Source of the DNA: Gymnorhina tibicen
Lineage: Eukaryota > Chordata > Aves > Passeriformes > Artamidae
Assembly: GCA_013399875.1 (NCBI GenBank)
Contig: VXAZ01007501.1
Coordinates: 1,030,155 to 1,094,154, forward strand
Length of the DNA stretch: 64,000 nucleotides
Direction: 5' to 3'
How positions within the stretch are numbered: position 1 is the stretch's first letter; every line of letters starts with the position of its first letter. Positions 52,901 to 64,000 of this stretch are shown piece after piece. The notes below the pieces were generated by a model. It saw nothing but the letters and a program-made list of their open reading frames with translations, did not search any database and was not told the DNA's origin. The position numbers were made by a program, and so were the translations under genes.

Positions 52901-55900
52901 CATGCTTTGACACCTACTTGAAAACTTATTTAAAATATTCAAGAGAATAATCTTGGTCTAAAAGTTGTTTGGAAATAAGTATCTAAAAGAGGGACAAACA
53001 AGAAGCCAGAGAAGGAAATATTAGGATGGTAAATACATTTTCCTAATGCAAGTGGAACTGATATTTATAGTTTATTTTCTAATGTCTTGACAAAATAACC
53101 TCTGTTCATGCTACATACTCCTGTGTATAGATAATTTCCCCTGCTTTTAACAGATAACTGTTCAATAGATCTTCAAGCAAACAATTGTAACAGTACCCTA
53201 TTAAAAACAGTAACCTATTAAAAACACCATCCAGAGAAATGGTCAAAGCCTTTCCCCCTCCCCCAAACTGTTATTATTTAACTTTATGACAGTTTCACTC
53301 TTGTTTCTGACTGACCCCCACATCTTTTCTGTTGTCTTAACTCTCAGATTTGGGCAGTGGTAAGCTGCAGTGTAAGTTTTTTTGAAGAAACAGGAAATGT
53401 AAAATTACAAGAAGACTTGATCTTACCTACTTTATTTCATATTTGGAATAGCTACAAGTACATATGCACTGGCATTTGCACCAACCTAAACCAGAGTGGT
53501 TTCATGGAATCAGTGGATTTGCATTGCTGTTACTCTAGTACTGGCAGTTTAATACAGTTCCAGGGATGAAAATGAACATGGATATTACAATTTATTGCTC
53601 CTCTTAGAAAAAGAAGAGTTTTAGCTACCTGCATCAAGACTAATCTTGATCTCCAACATCCTCCCACACAAAATAAATCTAAAATTGAAATAATGTTCTT
53701 GTTAGGCACTTCCTTTTAGCTAAATTTTCCAACAGTCAAGAAAGAAGGTCAGCTAGTATTCGCTAGCATACTGATACAAAACATCTGATCTATAGTATAG
53801 TTTTCTCAATCACATTTCTTTCATTATTCATATTTAATAAAATAGTAGAAAAACCCCAAAGGATGCACAAAATAGGATATTTTCATTCTTAAAATAACAT
53901 AGAAGGTGTGAATTAGCATTTTCAAAAGAAATAATGAGCACCAACAATATTTTTTTGGAAGTTTTTAGCTACTTTGATGAAATAATATGTTAAATCATCA
54001 CAACACACAAAGAAAGCTCATTTGGACAGTCAGAATCAGCTTCAAACCAGACTAAAAGTGAGAAGTGAGTCTAGCATTTCTGAGTGCTAAATGGGATTTC
54101 ACATCGGAATTCTCTTACATAACACAAGTGCAAAACCAGTGCTGTCATCCTTGAAAAAAAAAATCAACATCTATATGGAAAGTCTGGTTATGAATGAAGA
54201 TGGCATAGCAGTTATATCCCAGACCATAAAAGTGATGAAGAAACAAGAGCACTGATTTCAAAACCTCTCTTTATTAAGACTATAAAAGAACTTTAACATG
54301 AAATTTCCAAGTAAAAATATTTGTAGGAGACAATCTCGAGTTTACTGTACAAAACTGTGTGTATATTCTCAAGGGGAATAAACTTCTGTGTGACAATACT
54401 CCTCATAGCAAGGCTGCAAACAGCTCACTAATTCATAGATCTCTGCATGAAGCAGAAACAGCTCTTGTCCTCTGCCTCTGGAACAGTCCTACGGCAGTTC
54501 CCTAAGGCTTCAAAAAAAGCAGAAGGGCCTAGAGTGAACAGAAAAGTAGAGGCTCAGTGGGGACTCCAGCCCCCGAATTTGGGACTGTTCAGTGTTCTAA
54601 ATTATTCAAAACCTGGTTTTAGTAGCAGATTTGTCCATGTCTAGTTTGCAGTTACAAAGATAAGCAGTACATTGCACATGACTTTTATCAAAATGCTGCA
54701 GTTACTGCTCCAGGCCTTTGATTTCAGTGCGTTATGAAGATAAATAGGCCTAAAAGTGCAAAATGAAAGAACTTTTCCCTCTCATTTTGGTTGGTATTTT
54801 TCCTTTTGTAGAAGAGAGACTGGACTTCAGCATATACTGAAGTCTGCAGTTCAGAAGTGAATTCATGCAAACCAGGTGTGGATTCTTTGTTTTGTTTAAA
54901 TTGCCTCCTATCTAAATGTATTATACCCCCTTTTAAATTAATGCTAAAACGGAAGCATTTTGCCATCCTTTGAGGATAAGTCAAACCACTTAATCTTTAT
55001 TGACCAGAAATATTGGCCTCTTCTTTGGGGCCATTTTCCCCTTATAGATGAAACCTGTGCATTCAATAAACAAAACCTTAGATTTAGCACACCTGAGCTT
55101 ATTCTGAAAGTCTTCTTTTAGAACACATTCCCTGTGAAACAAACAAGCAAAACCCCGAGACACAGCCTTGTTCAATTGGTAATACATTACATATTGTATC
55201 TGCTGCTCTTTGTTCTCAAAATGGTTCACTGAAAAGAACCCTAAGAACTACACAGCAGCTGTGAACACTACTACAGAAAGTGTTCCATTTCAATGTAGCT
55301 ACTTAACTGGAAATTATCACCCTGTTAAATTTTCCAGAGAAATATGGCTTGTAAAAATGTCCTAAGTATATCTAATATCTCTTTATTTAAATCAGCCAAG
55401 TGTTGGTCTAAAAGAATATCAATATTCTATTTAATTTACAAGCTCTGTCCATTAAACACTTCATTATCAGGAATAGAAAATATTAGAAGACAGGATGTTC
55501 AAATGTGATTTGAATCACTGTACCAATCCCATGCTACCTTATCTGCCAGATGTGCTGGAGATTCCAGACTAGTACACAACATTTTCATTTAAAGTAGTGT
55601 GTTCCTGCACTCAGCCTTTTTTAAATCAGTATTGCTAGTGAAGAGCTGGTAAAATGATTAAAAAATTTTAATTTTTACTTGTTTAATCCGGATTCATCTT
55701 TCATGAGCCTACAGTATCATTACCTATTGGGCTTTGAAGCACAAGAATGATACAGAAGTCAGTCTTTTCACCTGGCACTTATCTCCATGTTTTAAAAGAA
55801 GAGAACTCCTGTCTTCCCCAGATACCCGGTTTTCTTTCCTTGTGCTCATCCATTCTTGACCAAGCCTCTGATAGCATCCCTACACAGGGGAATTCCCAAG

Positions 55901-56439
55901 CCTGAGCCTTAAATATTGAATATTAGAGAGTTAGAAACAAACAAACAAAACCCCCACCAGCCTACATCAAAAAAACCAAAGCTCCAAACCAAATCCAACT
56001 CCACAAGAAACACATATTAGTATGTGTAAGAAGGAAATTTCATATAAAGTATTTATTTCCTCACTGCTTTTTACTAGTTTAATTCCAAACGCCTCAGTTG
56101 GTCATGCATTTCCTAAAACACTCAAGGTCAAGTCCAGCCAACTCACTTCAGCACCATGTGTTTAAGGCAGAATCCTCTCTCCTAAGAGGTTTGATGAAAG
56201 GATTGCTCTAACTCATGTGATAATACACGACTACACTATGGCAGATGGCTGTCTGTATGCAGGGTTGAACATCCAACACTGGGGCACTGTTCTCCCTAGC
56301 AAGGAACAGGAACAGCAATGCCCTGATTTCACTCATGACACTCACTCTCACACAGACCTGGAAAGACACCTCTGGATCTTTGGTTCACAAGATGCTACAT
56401 AGGTACATCTGTACCATAAAGGCAACAAACATGGTTTTG
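43908..56439. other. Intron stretch, no gene recognised
   Basis: Mostly A+T-rich, with a G-tract GGGGTGGGGTGGGGG at 49895-49909 and A/C tracts near 46370 and 55935-55990. Two GC-richer patches stand out: 45420-45780, with an exon-like end at 45728, and 47270-47780, with a 116-codon plus-strand open frame at 47276-47626. Both are described in the findings. Neither matches a family I know. Confidence 0.5.
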
Positions 56440-56444
56440 CCAGT

Positions 56445-57110
56445 TGTCTTGGGGTGACTGTGCTGTTGTATCCCCTACCATTGCTCTATGCCCAGACATG
56501 ATTCCTGAGCCTTTCTATGCCTTTAAAACTGGATGCAAGAGACAGAGGAAAAAAAACTGAGCAAACTTTTCAAAACAGTTTGTGCTTCAAGGACACAGAG
56601 ATTAGCTACTTCTGCGGCGGGCAGAGGAAGCACTTTTTTCTGGCTTTTCGGTCAGTTTTTCTTCAGCTCTGTTTCTTCGGAGAGGGACGGAGAGTTGAGG
56701 TTTTTTTTTTCCCTCCTCTTGGGACTTCATTTTTTTCCCTTCTTCTCTTCTGGACTTGTTCAGAACACCAGAACATCAGAACCCCACTGGGGGACCTTCC
56801 ACCGGCCTGGAAGGGGGGGCCCCCCACGCCAACCCAGCTCCGAGGAGCAGGAGAGAGACCACACCCACAGAAGGACTCTAAAATCTTTCAGGTTTTCTCT
56901 CCAGAGCGAGAGATTTTATTGTTTAGTATTATTAGTATTGTTTTCCTGTGTGTTTGTTAAATAAACAGTTTTATTTTCTCCTTCACTTTCCTCTGAGGAA
57001 AATTTGTTTTTTCCCGAACCCAAGTGGGGGAAGGGGTGGTTTGTAACCTGCCTTCCTTCAAGGAGACGTTCCTTTTGGACGTTTCCCTGAATTTGGCCTA
57101 AACCATCACA
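56445..57110 (+). mobile_element. Solo LTR of an endogenous retrovirus (5-bp target duplication)
   Basis: A 666-bp element that begins TGTCTTGG and ends CCATCACA, the TG...CA ends with an imperfect terminal inverted repeat. It is flanked by the perfect 5-bp direct repeat ccagt (56440-56444 and 57111-57115), a length typical of ERVL-class insertions. Orientation is plus: a TATA-like tttaaaa at 56522-56528, a pyrimidine-rich central part with a G7C6 block near 56814-56826, and the poly(A) signal aataaa at 56960-56965, followed by a T-rich stretch and a U5-like end. No internal retroviral genes adjoin it. Two overlapping open frames of 143 and 147 codons inside it (56517-56964) are by-products of its composition. 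It is antisense to TPK1 and differs in sequence from the other LTR. Confidence 0.9.
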
Positions 57111-59660
57111 CCAGTGTAGAAGAAGATTTGCATAATGCCTCACCACCTGCTAGGTGCCGTCAACAGAGCTTCTAACGGATTTTGCAATTTGAAGGGGCTT
57201 TTTGCTTGAAGATGCAATGATTTCTCTGTGAAAGATTAAAAGGTGACCAAACTGCCACCTTTATAAACTAAAATAATGTTAAAAAAAAAAGAGAGAACCA
57301 GAGATTCTGGTCCTTTCATTTATCTTGTTCACGGGTAAAACTGAGTGCTATCAAGTCACAGCCTATCAATAGTCCCCTGGCAGAGAAAAGAAGTTTCAGG
57401 AATTTGGTTTTACAGCTAGCTCCCCAGTCTCAGAAACATTTGATGCTCTTTTAGCAAACCATAATCAATAGCTGTGACTAACTGAAGAAGGTTAAACTTT
57501 CCTTTACATGATTAATTCCTCCTGTAGCCAGCCCAACACCTAACTTCTACAGTTTAAAAGGCTTATCTGGAGGGGCATAAAATAGTATTTGCTTTAAGCC
57601 ACAATTTGAGAGGTTCCTGCACATAGCTGGTCCTCACTCCTCTCCGTTCTGTCCCACCGCTCTTCCACATCCCCACTGCCTCCTATTCCAGGATCTGCTT
57701 TATGAACCACATAATTAGTTTACTTTACTTAAAATTTAGCAATTGTGAAAGCAAAATAAAAAGTATAAGCAGAAGAGCATGGACCTCCTGGGGCTTTGTA
57801 GAAAAAAATTCTGCAAACAAAGCAAGAAGACAGGTTCTCATACCATAAACAAGAATAAAAGGGGTAAGGGTCATGCTATTTCTCTAGACGTGCAGTAACC
57901 TCGTGCACTGTCCTGTCACTCTACCAAGGATGAGACCACCGAGCCAAGCTGTTCCCACGCCAACAGGTTGTCAAAGCCCGTATCACACCCTGGGCAAGTA
58001 CAGAGTGGAGGCAAACAGGCCTCGGAGAGAGCGTGTGTGCCCAGGGAGCTGCAGAGCCAGCACTGCTATCACTCTCTCCATCTGAATGGCTCCCATGCCA
58101 CTGGAGAGAAGGGAATTGTGCACTACCCTGTGCCTGGTGCAAAGATGCTGCCTCCTTCCAGCAGCACACAAGGGTCACACTGAGTCATCAAGGATGCTGC
58201 TCTCCAGCCATCACAAACCGATGGGAAAGCCTTTGCAGAGGGAGGAGACAACCACCAGCACCCGGGGAGGCATTCATCTTGTTTGAGGGTAAAGAATGGG
58301 GACAGAGAGGAAATGAAATTTTATCTCTTTTCTTCCCAGGCATGAGGGGTGCATTTCCTCACATATAGTGAGAACAACAAGCAACATTTAAAGAAACATT
58401 TACTCCCTTACACAGCTGAATCCACCAGGGCATTTCCAGTCTCTCCTCTTCTAAAGAGGAATGACTCCACCCATTCAACAGTAAAATGATGCAATATGCA
58501 TTTGGGAAAAAAAACCCCAAACCAAACCTAAATAAGAGAACCACCACACCACGGTTCTGTTAAAACATTAGAATACGAAGAAAGAAATGCTTACATAAGA
58601 AGAAATAATTAAAACTAACCACACAGAAAAATACATTTTTAAAAAAACCCCAACAATCCACAACAAATAATTAAAGGTAACCTTTAAATTATTACTGCAG
58701 TCTATAAGAGACATGCTGCAAATTTTAATAATATTGTTTGGAACATCAGTCATTTTGCTCTTGCTGAAATTCATTTTTGATAATGCAATAGTAACATCTC
58801 AGGAATGATATTAAATTTCTACTTTGTATTAAAGTAGAATTGTATTAGCATGGTACAGTATATGTATCTCTGCTGGGATTACTTTCATGCTGGAAAAAAC
58901 AATGTTATTTTTCTATTACTGATATAAGTTATCTACTTTGACACTGGAAAATATATTTCACTGAACTATAAACTAACAAAATCTCTCATCTAAGAGGATA
59001 TCACTAAAGTTTCCCTCCTGATGTATTTTCAATTCCTAGCCAGCAGACATTCTGCTAATTTTTTTTGCACAAACTCATTTGATTTGCAGCATACCTATGA
59101 GCCCATATACTAGAGTTCGCATGTCCAGTTCAATTATTCTTGCTCAATCTTTGACCAAACTATTGGGAAATCTGCCTGAGGAAATAACAAAAGATTGTAG
59201 CTGACAGATCTTTGTCTTTCTGAACAAAACTCAAGTTTTGGGGCCCTTCCAGGACCTTTTTCCATTCAGTCTTTCCATTTGGCTACCAGCACCCTGAGAG
59301 AATGAGCCCCACAGCAGCTTGGAGGGAGAAAGAAATGGGGAATCAGAGTTACATTTATATTCAGAAATATCTGTACTTTACTGACATAATTTTCCAAAGC
59401 ACTCAGCCTCATCCTAACTTTTGTTTTTCAGTTTAAGAAGTGGGATCACTGGTTTCTATTCACCTTTCACACTGATGAGTCACCTTGAACATCCTCCAGC
59501 TGGCCCTAACCCTCCAATTTCTTGTCAGGGTATGGAAGAAATGAGCTCTAACAGGGACTTAAAAGGGGAAGAGAGAGGACTCACCTTATCTGATAAGGCG
59601 CAAACAGTTCCAGATACGAATTAGGGAGGTTATCAAAGACAGGCCAGGAATCATGCCCCT

Positions 59661-59694
59661 CACTAATGGATCAATCCCCGCACTAATGGATCAA
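59661..59694. repeat. Two-copy tandem duplication, 20-bp period
   Basis: The 14-bp word cactaatggatcaa occurs at 59661-59674 and again at 59681-59694. It is a small local duplication without recognised function. Confidence 0.9.
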
Positions 59695-62600
59695 GACTGT
59701 GGTTAGCAGATAGTGGTACTTCAGCAAAATTCAGGTTTTAGACCCATAATTACTTCAATTCACTCCAGAGGGTACATTTCGAAACGCACACCCTGATTTG
59801 CTGTTGCTGAATGATGTGTAATTTACAGTGCATTCTGTATCAGTTCTGAAGCCCACCAAAACACCTCCTCGTGCTGAAGCAACACATCCCACCCCACCTG
59901 CAGAGCAGGAGAGATTCTGTAAAAAGAGATTAAATTCTCATACAGCTGGTGCGAAAAGCAGCCACGGGCATTAAGTTTGGGAGTGGTACATGCACACCAT
60001 GTGGGTTCAAACTGCTGCCCTGAGGGGCATTTTTTTTTCTTTTGCAATAACACCAGAATCAGGAAGAAGATAGGGAACTTGAATATATTCTACAAAAACT
60101 ACGAGCAATCATCAGAGGAGCAGCAAATGAGCCGAGAAGCAGCTTTCTGTGAAGCCTGCCCTTGGCAGCAGGTGTCGCTGCAAGGCAGAGGTACAGCAAT
60201 TAGTAAATTACTGGGACACAGACAAGAACAGAAGCAGGCAAAGATGCTTTGTGGTACGCAGGAAGAACATGCAAATTCCTGACAGCTGGTAGCTGTGCAC
60301 TCCTCTTGTGCTAAGTGTTTTGGTTGCAAACATGATCAAACAGCAGATTGCTAGTATACACCTGCCTAAAAAAAAGCATGGAAACTCTTACTATTAAGGT
60401 AACAGCTTGCATAGCAGCATTTATTACGTATAGTTTTCCACTTACTGAGTGCTCAGTCCTCTTGACACATTAAAGAGTTTACTGCTATTCACTACAAACA
60501 CAACTCCATGCAGCACCTAGTTGTTTAATCCCCCGAGACTAGCTGCAAACTACCCAAATCGTCCCTTTAAGTTCTTGAAGTGGGCCTTTTAAGGATAAAT
60601 TCATGCATAAATTCCTGTCACTGAAGTGTCCAGTCATCCCAGGTTATGGATATTTCCTCTCCTAGGGAGCAGTGTCAGCTGGGTTACACCCAGCACAAAA
60701 CAAGAGGCAGACACCTCTGCTCAGCTCTTCACTTGTGTGTCATTTCAGCCACAGTCTGATATTAGGGATCACCATTTTTGACCCTCTTCAGGTCCTTTAG
60801 GATTCTGTAATGTGTTTCTCTTCACACTGCAGGGAAATTGCCGAGGCTGATGTCTCTGTGAGAGAAGGCTTTTTTCAGAAGGGTTTTCAACCTGCTGTCA
60901 AGTAGTTTCTCCCTTCTACTCTTTCATGCCTGAAATATTAGCCTTCAGTTGCCACTGACACAAAAAAGCCATTTTCTGCTACAGCACTGAGCCATTTTAC
61001 AAAGAAACTGCCAGCTAAATTAAGAACTAGTCTTTTACTACAACTCTAACGGCAAGAGAAGTAGTTTAAATAATGACAAGGCAAGAAAAATACTAACTCA
61101 TAGTCCAGAGATTCCTAGAACTACAGTGCCATGATTTACTTAGACAGAAAAGAGGGCTAAGAACAGATCCTACAAGGTCTTGACTTCCCCAAATGGCTTT
61201 AAGCCAGAGATATAAAAGTCAGTGCTCTTATCACCACTACCAAAATCTACTACTAGAGGTGCTCAGTTTAAAAAGAACACTTAAAAGCGGATTTACACTA
61301 TAGTAAGCAAAGGTTGTGCAGAGACTTGAAACGGGCACTGGGGCAAACCCTGAATGTGCTGAGTACCTGCACTGTAAGCCTGGCAGAAGGTGCAGATCAG
61401 CAGACCTGCTGAGCAAACTGAGCAAGGAGGGGTTTCCAGCCATTGCCTGGAAGAAGCCAGTAAAACAGCTTTCCATGAAGGAATGCCCTTAAAGCTGCAT
61501 GTAGAGCATACTTGGGGGGTTTTTTGTTTTGTTTTTTTAACAAACAGAAACCACTTCTACAAAGGTTTTATGCTGCCCTCTCCGAAGCACACTCACAGTT
61601 TTCCTGCAGGGAGAAGTATAAGAACTTGGAGTGTGAACACATGAGTTACTCCTCCTCTAACGAGGCACTGAGGTACTGTTTCACACTGCCACCAGAGCTG
61701 ATACCACCAAAGCCATGGTGGTAGTTAGCGACAGTAAAACAAACCAGACTGCAGGGCATCAGGCAAGCAAAGTACCTACCTACATCTTTTACTCTTCTCT
61801 CTTCTCTCTCTTCCACCCCCACCCCACCAATTTAATATGAACAGGAGCTTGGCCTAAGACCTTTTGTGCTTACAGTGACTGGCACATCGACCCTCTCCAG
61901 GCACTACCTCAATAAAAACAAGACAGACAAAGAAGAGAGAAAATGGATAACATAATATCTACAAAACACACAATACCCATTGGAAGCAACCTGTAGGTTG
62001 CTAATGCCAATTCCTAATGCAGCAGTACTCTCTTACTTATGTCTGTACAATATCTAATAAAATACAACCTCTGGGAAAGAAACTCATCATCTCCTTCTGT
62101 TCCTCTGTGCAAGCAAGACCTCTTGTTTACCAGTTCAGCAAAGATCCTGAGCTGTGACCAGAAAAAAAGGTGCCAGAATTATTTACTGTTCTGTGGACTG
62201 TCCCCAGACCGTGATCAGCAAGGCAGGAGGTGACGGGCTCATTGCTCTACTCCAGAGATGTTTTCACCAGCAGTACTTGGTCTGTGACCCAAGGAAGGTG
62301 TGCAGCTACAGCAGGGGTGGGTGCAGCCAAAGCAGGCACAGCCAGAGCCCTGCAGACAGTGCTCAGGCGCGGGGAATGGGACACTTGATTGCTATATCCA
62401 TCTTAGGAGGTAGAAGTCAAGCCTGAACTCTGAAAATACAAGCTGAACCAGGGGAGACACAACAGCAACTTATATATATCTGCACTGTGAAGCAGCTTTA
62501 GAGGGGGAAAGAAAATCCTGCAGACTGCAGTCAGGGAGGAATAAGGTTGTAAAAGGTTTTACTTCCCATAAAGCATAATATCAAGTTAGTGATTACAATT

Positions 62601-63704
62601 CAAACAGGCACCAAATTTATTTAAAAACTGAATTTTAACTGTCTTCCTATTTTTTAATTTTTTTTTTCAAGATGAAAGAACTGCATGGCCTGTTAAAATT
62701 TGATTTTCCTTGGGCTTAAGTAATAGTCATCTGCACACATAACAGGCACATATGGGTTGCAATATGCCTTTGACAGGCAAGTTTCAGGGAAATCTGTTTC
62801 AAAAACATATTTACTAGTAGAGTCAGAAACCATTTTGAAATTGAATGCTTCTGTTTTAAAAGGCATGGCTTTTAGAGAAGTGTTTGTGGTAATGTATAGA
62901 AATGTAATCACAATGTAAGAAAAAAAAACAGAGCGTAATGTGTGCAATAAGAAAGGATCACTGTTCAAAATGTTCAATATGCTCAGTACACTGTTGCTTG
63001 AAGTATTAAGGAATATTAAGTTTCCACCTGTGTTTTTATTTACTATTTCATGGCAACATTAAACCAGTCTTTTTAGTAGTTTTGTCATTTAAAAATATTT
63101 TTCTTCTCCTCTTTTGTCTAGTAGCATGGACAGTTTTTAAAACCAGTTAGCTTTAAGCAATCAAACAGGAAAACATACCTAAAAGCAAAACTAGATTTTA
63201 TTACTGCAACTGCCATAATATCAGAAGTGTGCCTTGTGGGTGGCCAAGGGACCTTTAACATTCTTGTGACATGGTCCATAGTAGCTTGGCCCATGTCCTG
63301 ACATGACTGAAGCTCCATAATAAAGTGAGCAGTGCTGTGCGAAATGTAATTCTCCTACAAGTACGTTGTGCGAAGTTTCCAAGGTGTCCCACTGCTAGAA
63401 CAGAAAAGTTTCAGCTTCAGATCATGTGAATCCATACAGCTACAGCTATTTAAAATCCCACCGCCGAGAGGCACGTGCATGGTTTGTTCATGCTGCACAT
63501 CTTCAGCCCTCATTTTTAAGCCATCTGTTATTGCACCAAAGTCCAAAGGATTTTTATCAAAAGAGAGAATGTTCAAACCAACAGTGAAAAGACAGCTGAA
63601 AAGTCCATAAATATGTATCTCCAAGATATCTGCCTAGCCTGAAAAGACATGTTAATAAAATTCAGAAGGACAAGTAAAGTACAAGGGGCTACAGAAACAT
63701 AATC

Positions 63705-63717
63705 TTTTTTTTTTTTT
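63705..63717. repeat. T13 homopolymer
   Basis: Thirteen uninterrupted T residues after aatc. No attached element is recognised. Confidence 0.9.
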
Positions 63718-64000
63718 CCCACAAAATCATCTTAAAATATCAATTAAAAAAATCGTTCATCTCAACTCTATTTATGGGTATACATCATCTGTATCAAAAA
63801 GCTGCTATGCTCTTCATGATATGAAATCTAAGTGTGTGTGGCCTTTAGTATCAGCCATGGTATCTTTCTTTAGTGAGGTTTTTATGTTATTTATGTTCAG
63901 TTGAGATCAGTTACTTCAGCTGTGCCTTCTGCACACATTCACTAGTCTTCTCAGGAGGCATATACTGCTTTTACTCAATATTAACACAAATCAAATGCTT

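Larger units (their letters stand above)
43908..64000 (-). other. TPK1: TPK1 intron upstream of the DGGANR exon (partial, at least 20 kb)
   Basis: The phase-1 intron before the DGGANR exon runs to the right edge without a recognised upstream exon. It contains one solo LTR. That the whole stretch is one intron is inferred from not finding the preceding exon; a small or diverged exon could have been missed. Confidence 0.6.
57116..64000. other. Intron stretch to the window edge, no gene recognised
   Basis: It contains a GC-richer patch at about 57895-58370, open in several frames on both strands, an A/C tract near 58505-58530, a tandem duplication at 59661-59694, a T/G-rich run near 61514-61540 and a T13 run at 63705-63717. 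A short minus-strand open frame at 63355-63624 (89 codons) has no recognised similarity and is within chance length. Confidence 0.5.

Noticed and set aside
56517..56964. Overlapping 147- and 143-codon plus-strand open frames
   Set aside because: They lie inside the solo LTR, overlap each other in different frames and owe their length to its pyrimidine-rich composition. No retroviral protein is encoded.
63355..63624. 89-codon minus-strand open frame
   Set aside because: The translation looks mildly protein-like (NILSFDKNPLDFGAITDG) but is within chance length, with no recognised family and no clear splice borders.
43908..64000. Preceding TPK1 exon (segment like LVILNQPLDNYF)
   Set aside because: Searched by eye on the minus strand and not found; it probably lies beyond the right edge.
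1..64000. tRNA, rRNA, CRISPR array, operon or prophage
   Set aside because: No cloverleaf, ribosomal sequence, regularly spaced repeats or gene clusters were recognised, and the window is vertebrate intron.

Overview
The window looks like a piece of a bird nuclear genome, about 60% A+T and mostly intron. The evidence is six fragments of CR1, the dominant avian LINE, two solo LTRs of avian endogenous-retrovirus type with clean 5-bp target duplications, scattered A/C (T/G) tracts and no bacterial-style gene packing. The lineage within birds (perhaps a passerine) is a guess.

The only gene firmly identified is TPK1 (thiamin pyrophosphokinase 1), read from the minus strand. Two consecutive internal coding exons are present, at 43838-43907 and 14899-14971. 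Each has canonical AG/GT splice sites, and their phases match (phase 2 across the intron between them). Together they encode the DGGANR segment and the GDFDS metal/ATP-site segment of the enzyme. The 28.9-kb intron between them, the upstream intron (43908 to the right edge) and the downstream intron (14898 to the left edge) fill the window. I found neither the preceding nor the following coding exon, so they probably lie outside.

Left region (1-14898, intron after the GDFDS exon): a CR1 3' fragment at the left edge, a (CCT)12 microsatellite, an unrecognised 230-codon open frame at 9032-9724 on the minus strand with a broken upstream extension to about 9805, a perfect 12-bp-arm inverted repeat, and two CR1 pieces head to tail at 12796-13715.

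Middle region (14972-43837): a solo LTR at 24733-25254, a short CR1 3' end at 25866-26005, and two plus-strand CR1 pieces at 38876-39137 and about 40770-41877. Both plus-strand pieces have lost the reverse-transcriptase half of the element and break at nearly the same place. Two weak open frames (23717-24016 plus; 28272-28799 minus) are noted but not claimed as genes.

Right region (43908-64000): mostly featureless intron, with a second solo LTR at 56445-57110 and several GC-richer patches.

No tRNA, rRNA or CRISPR array was recognised. The most unusual item is the long open frame at 9032-9724. It is too long to be chance in sequence this A+T-rich, I do not recognise it, and intronless gene copies are uncommon in birds.
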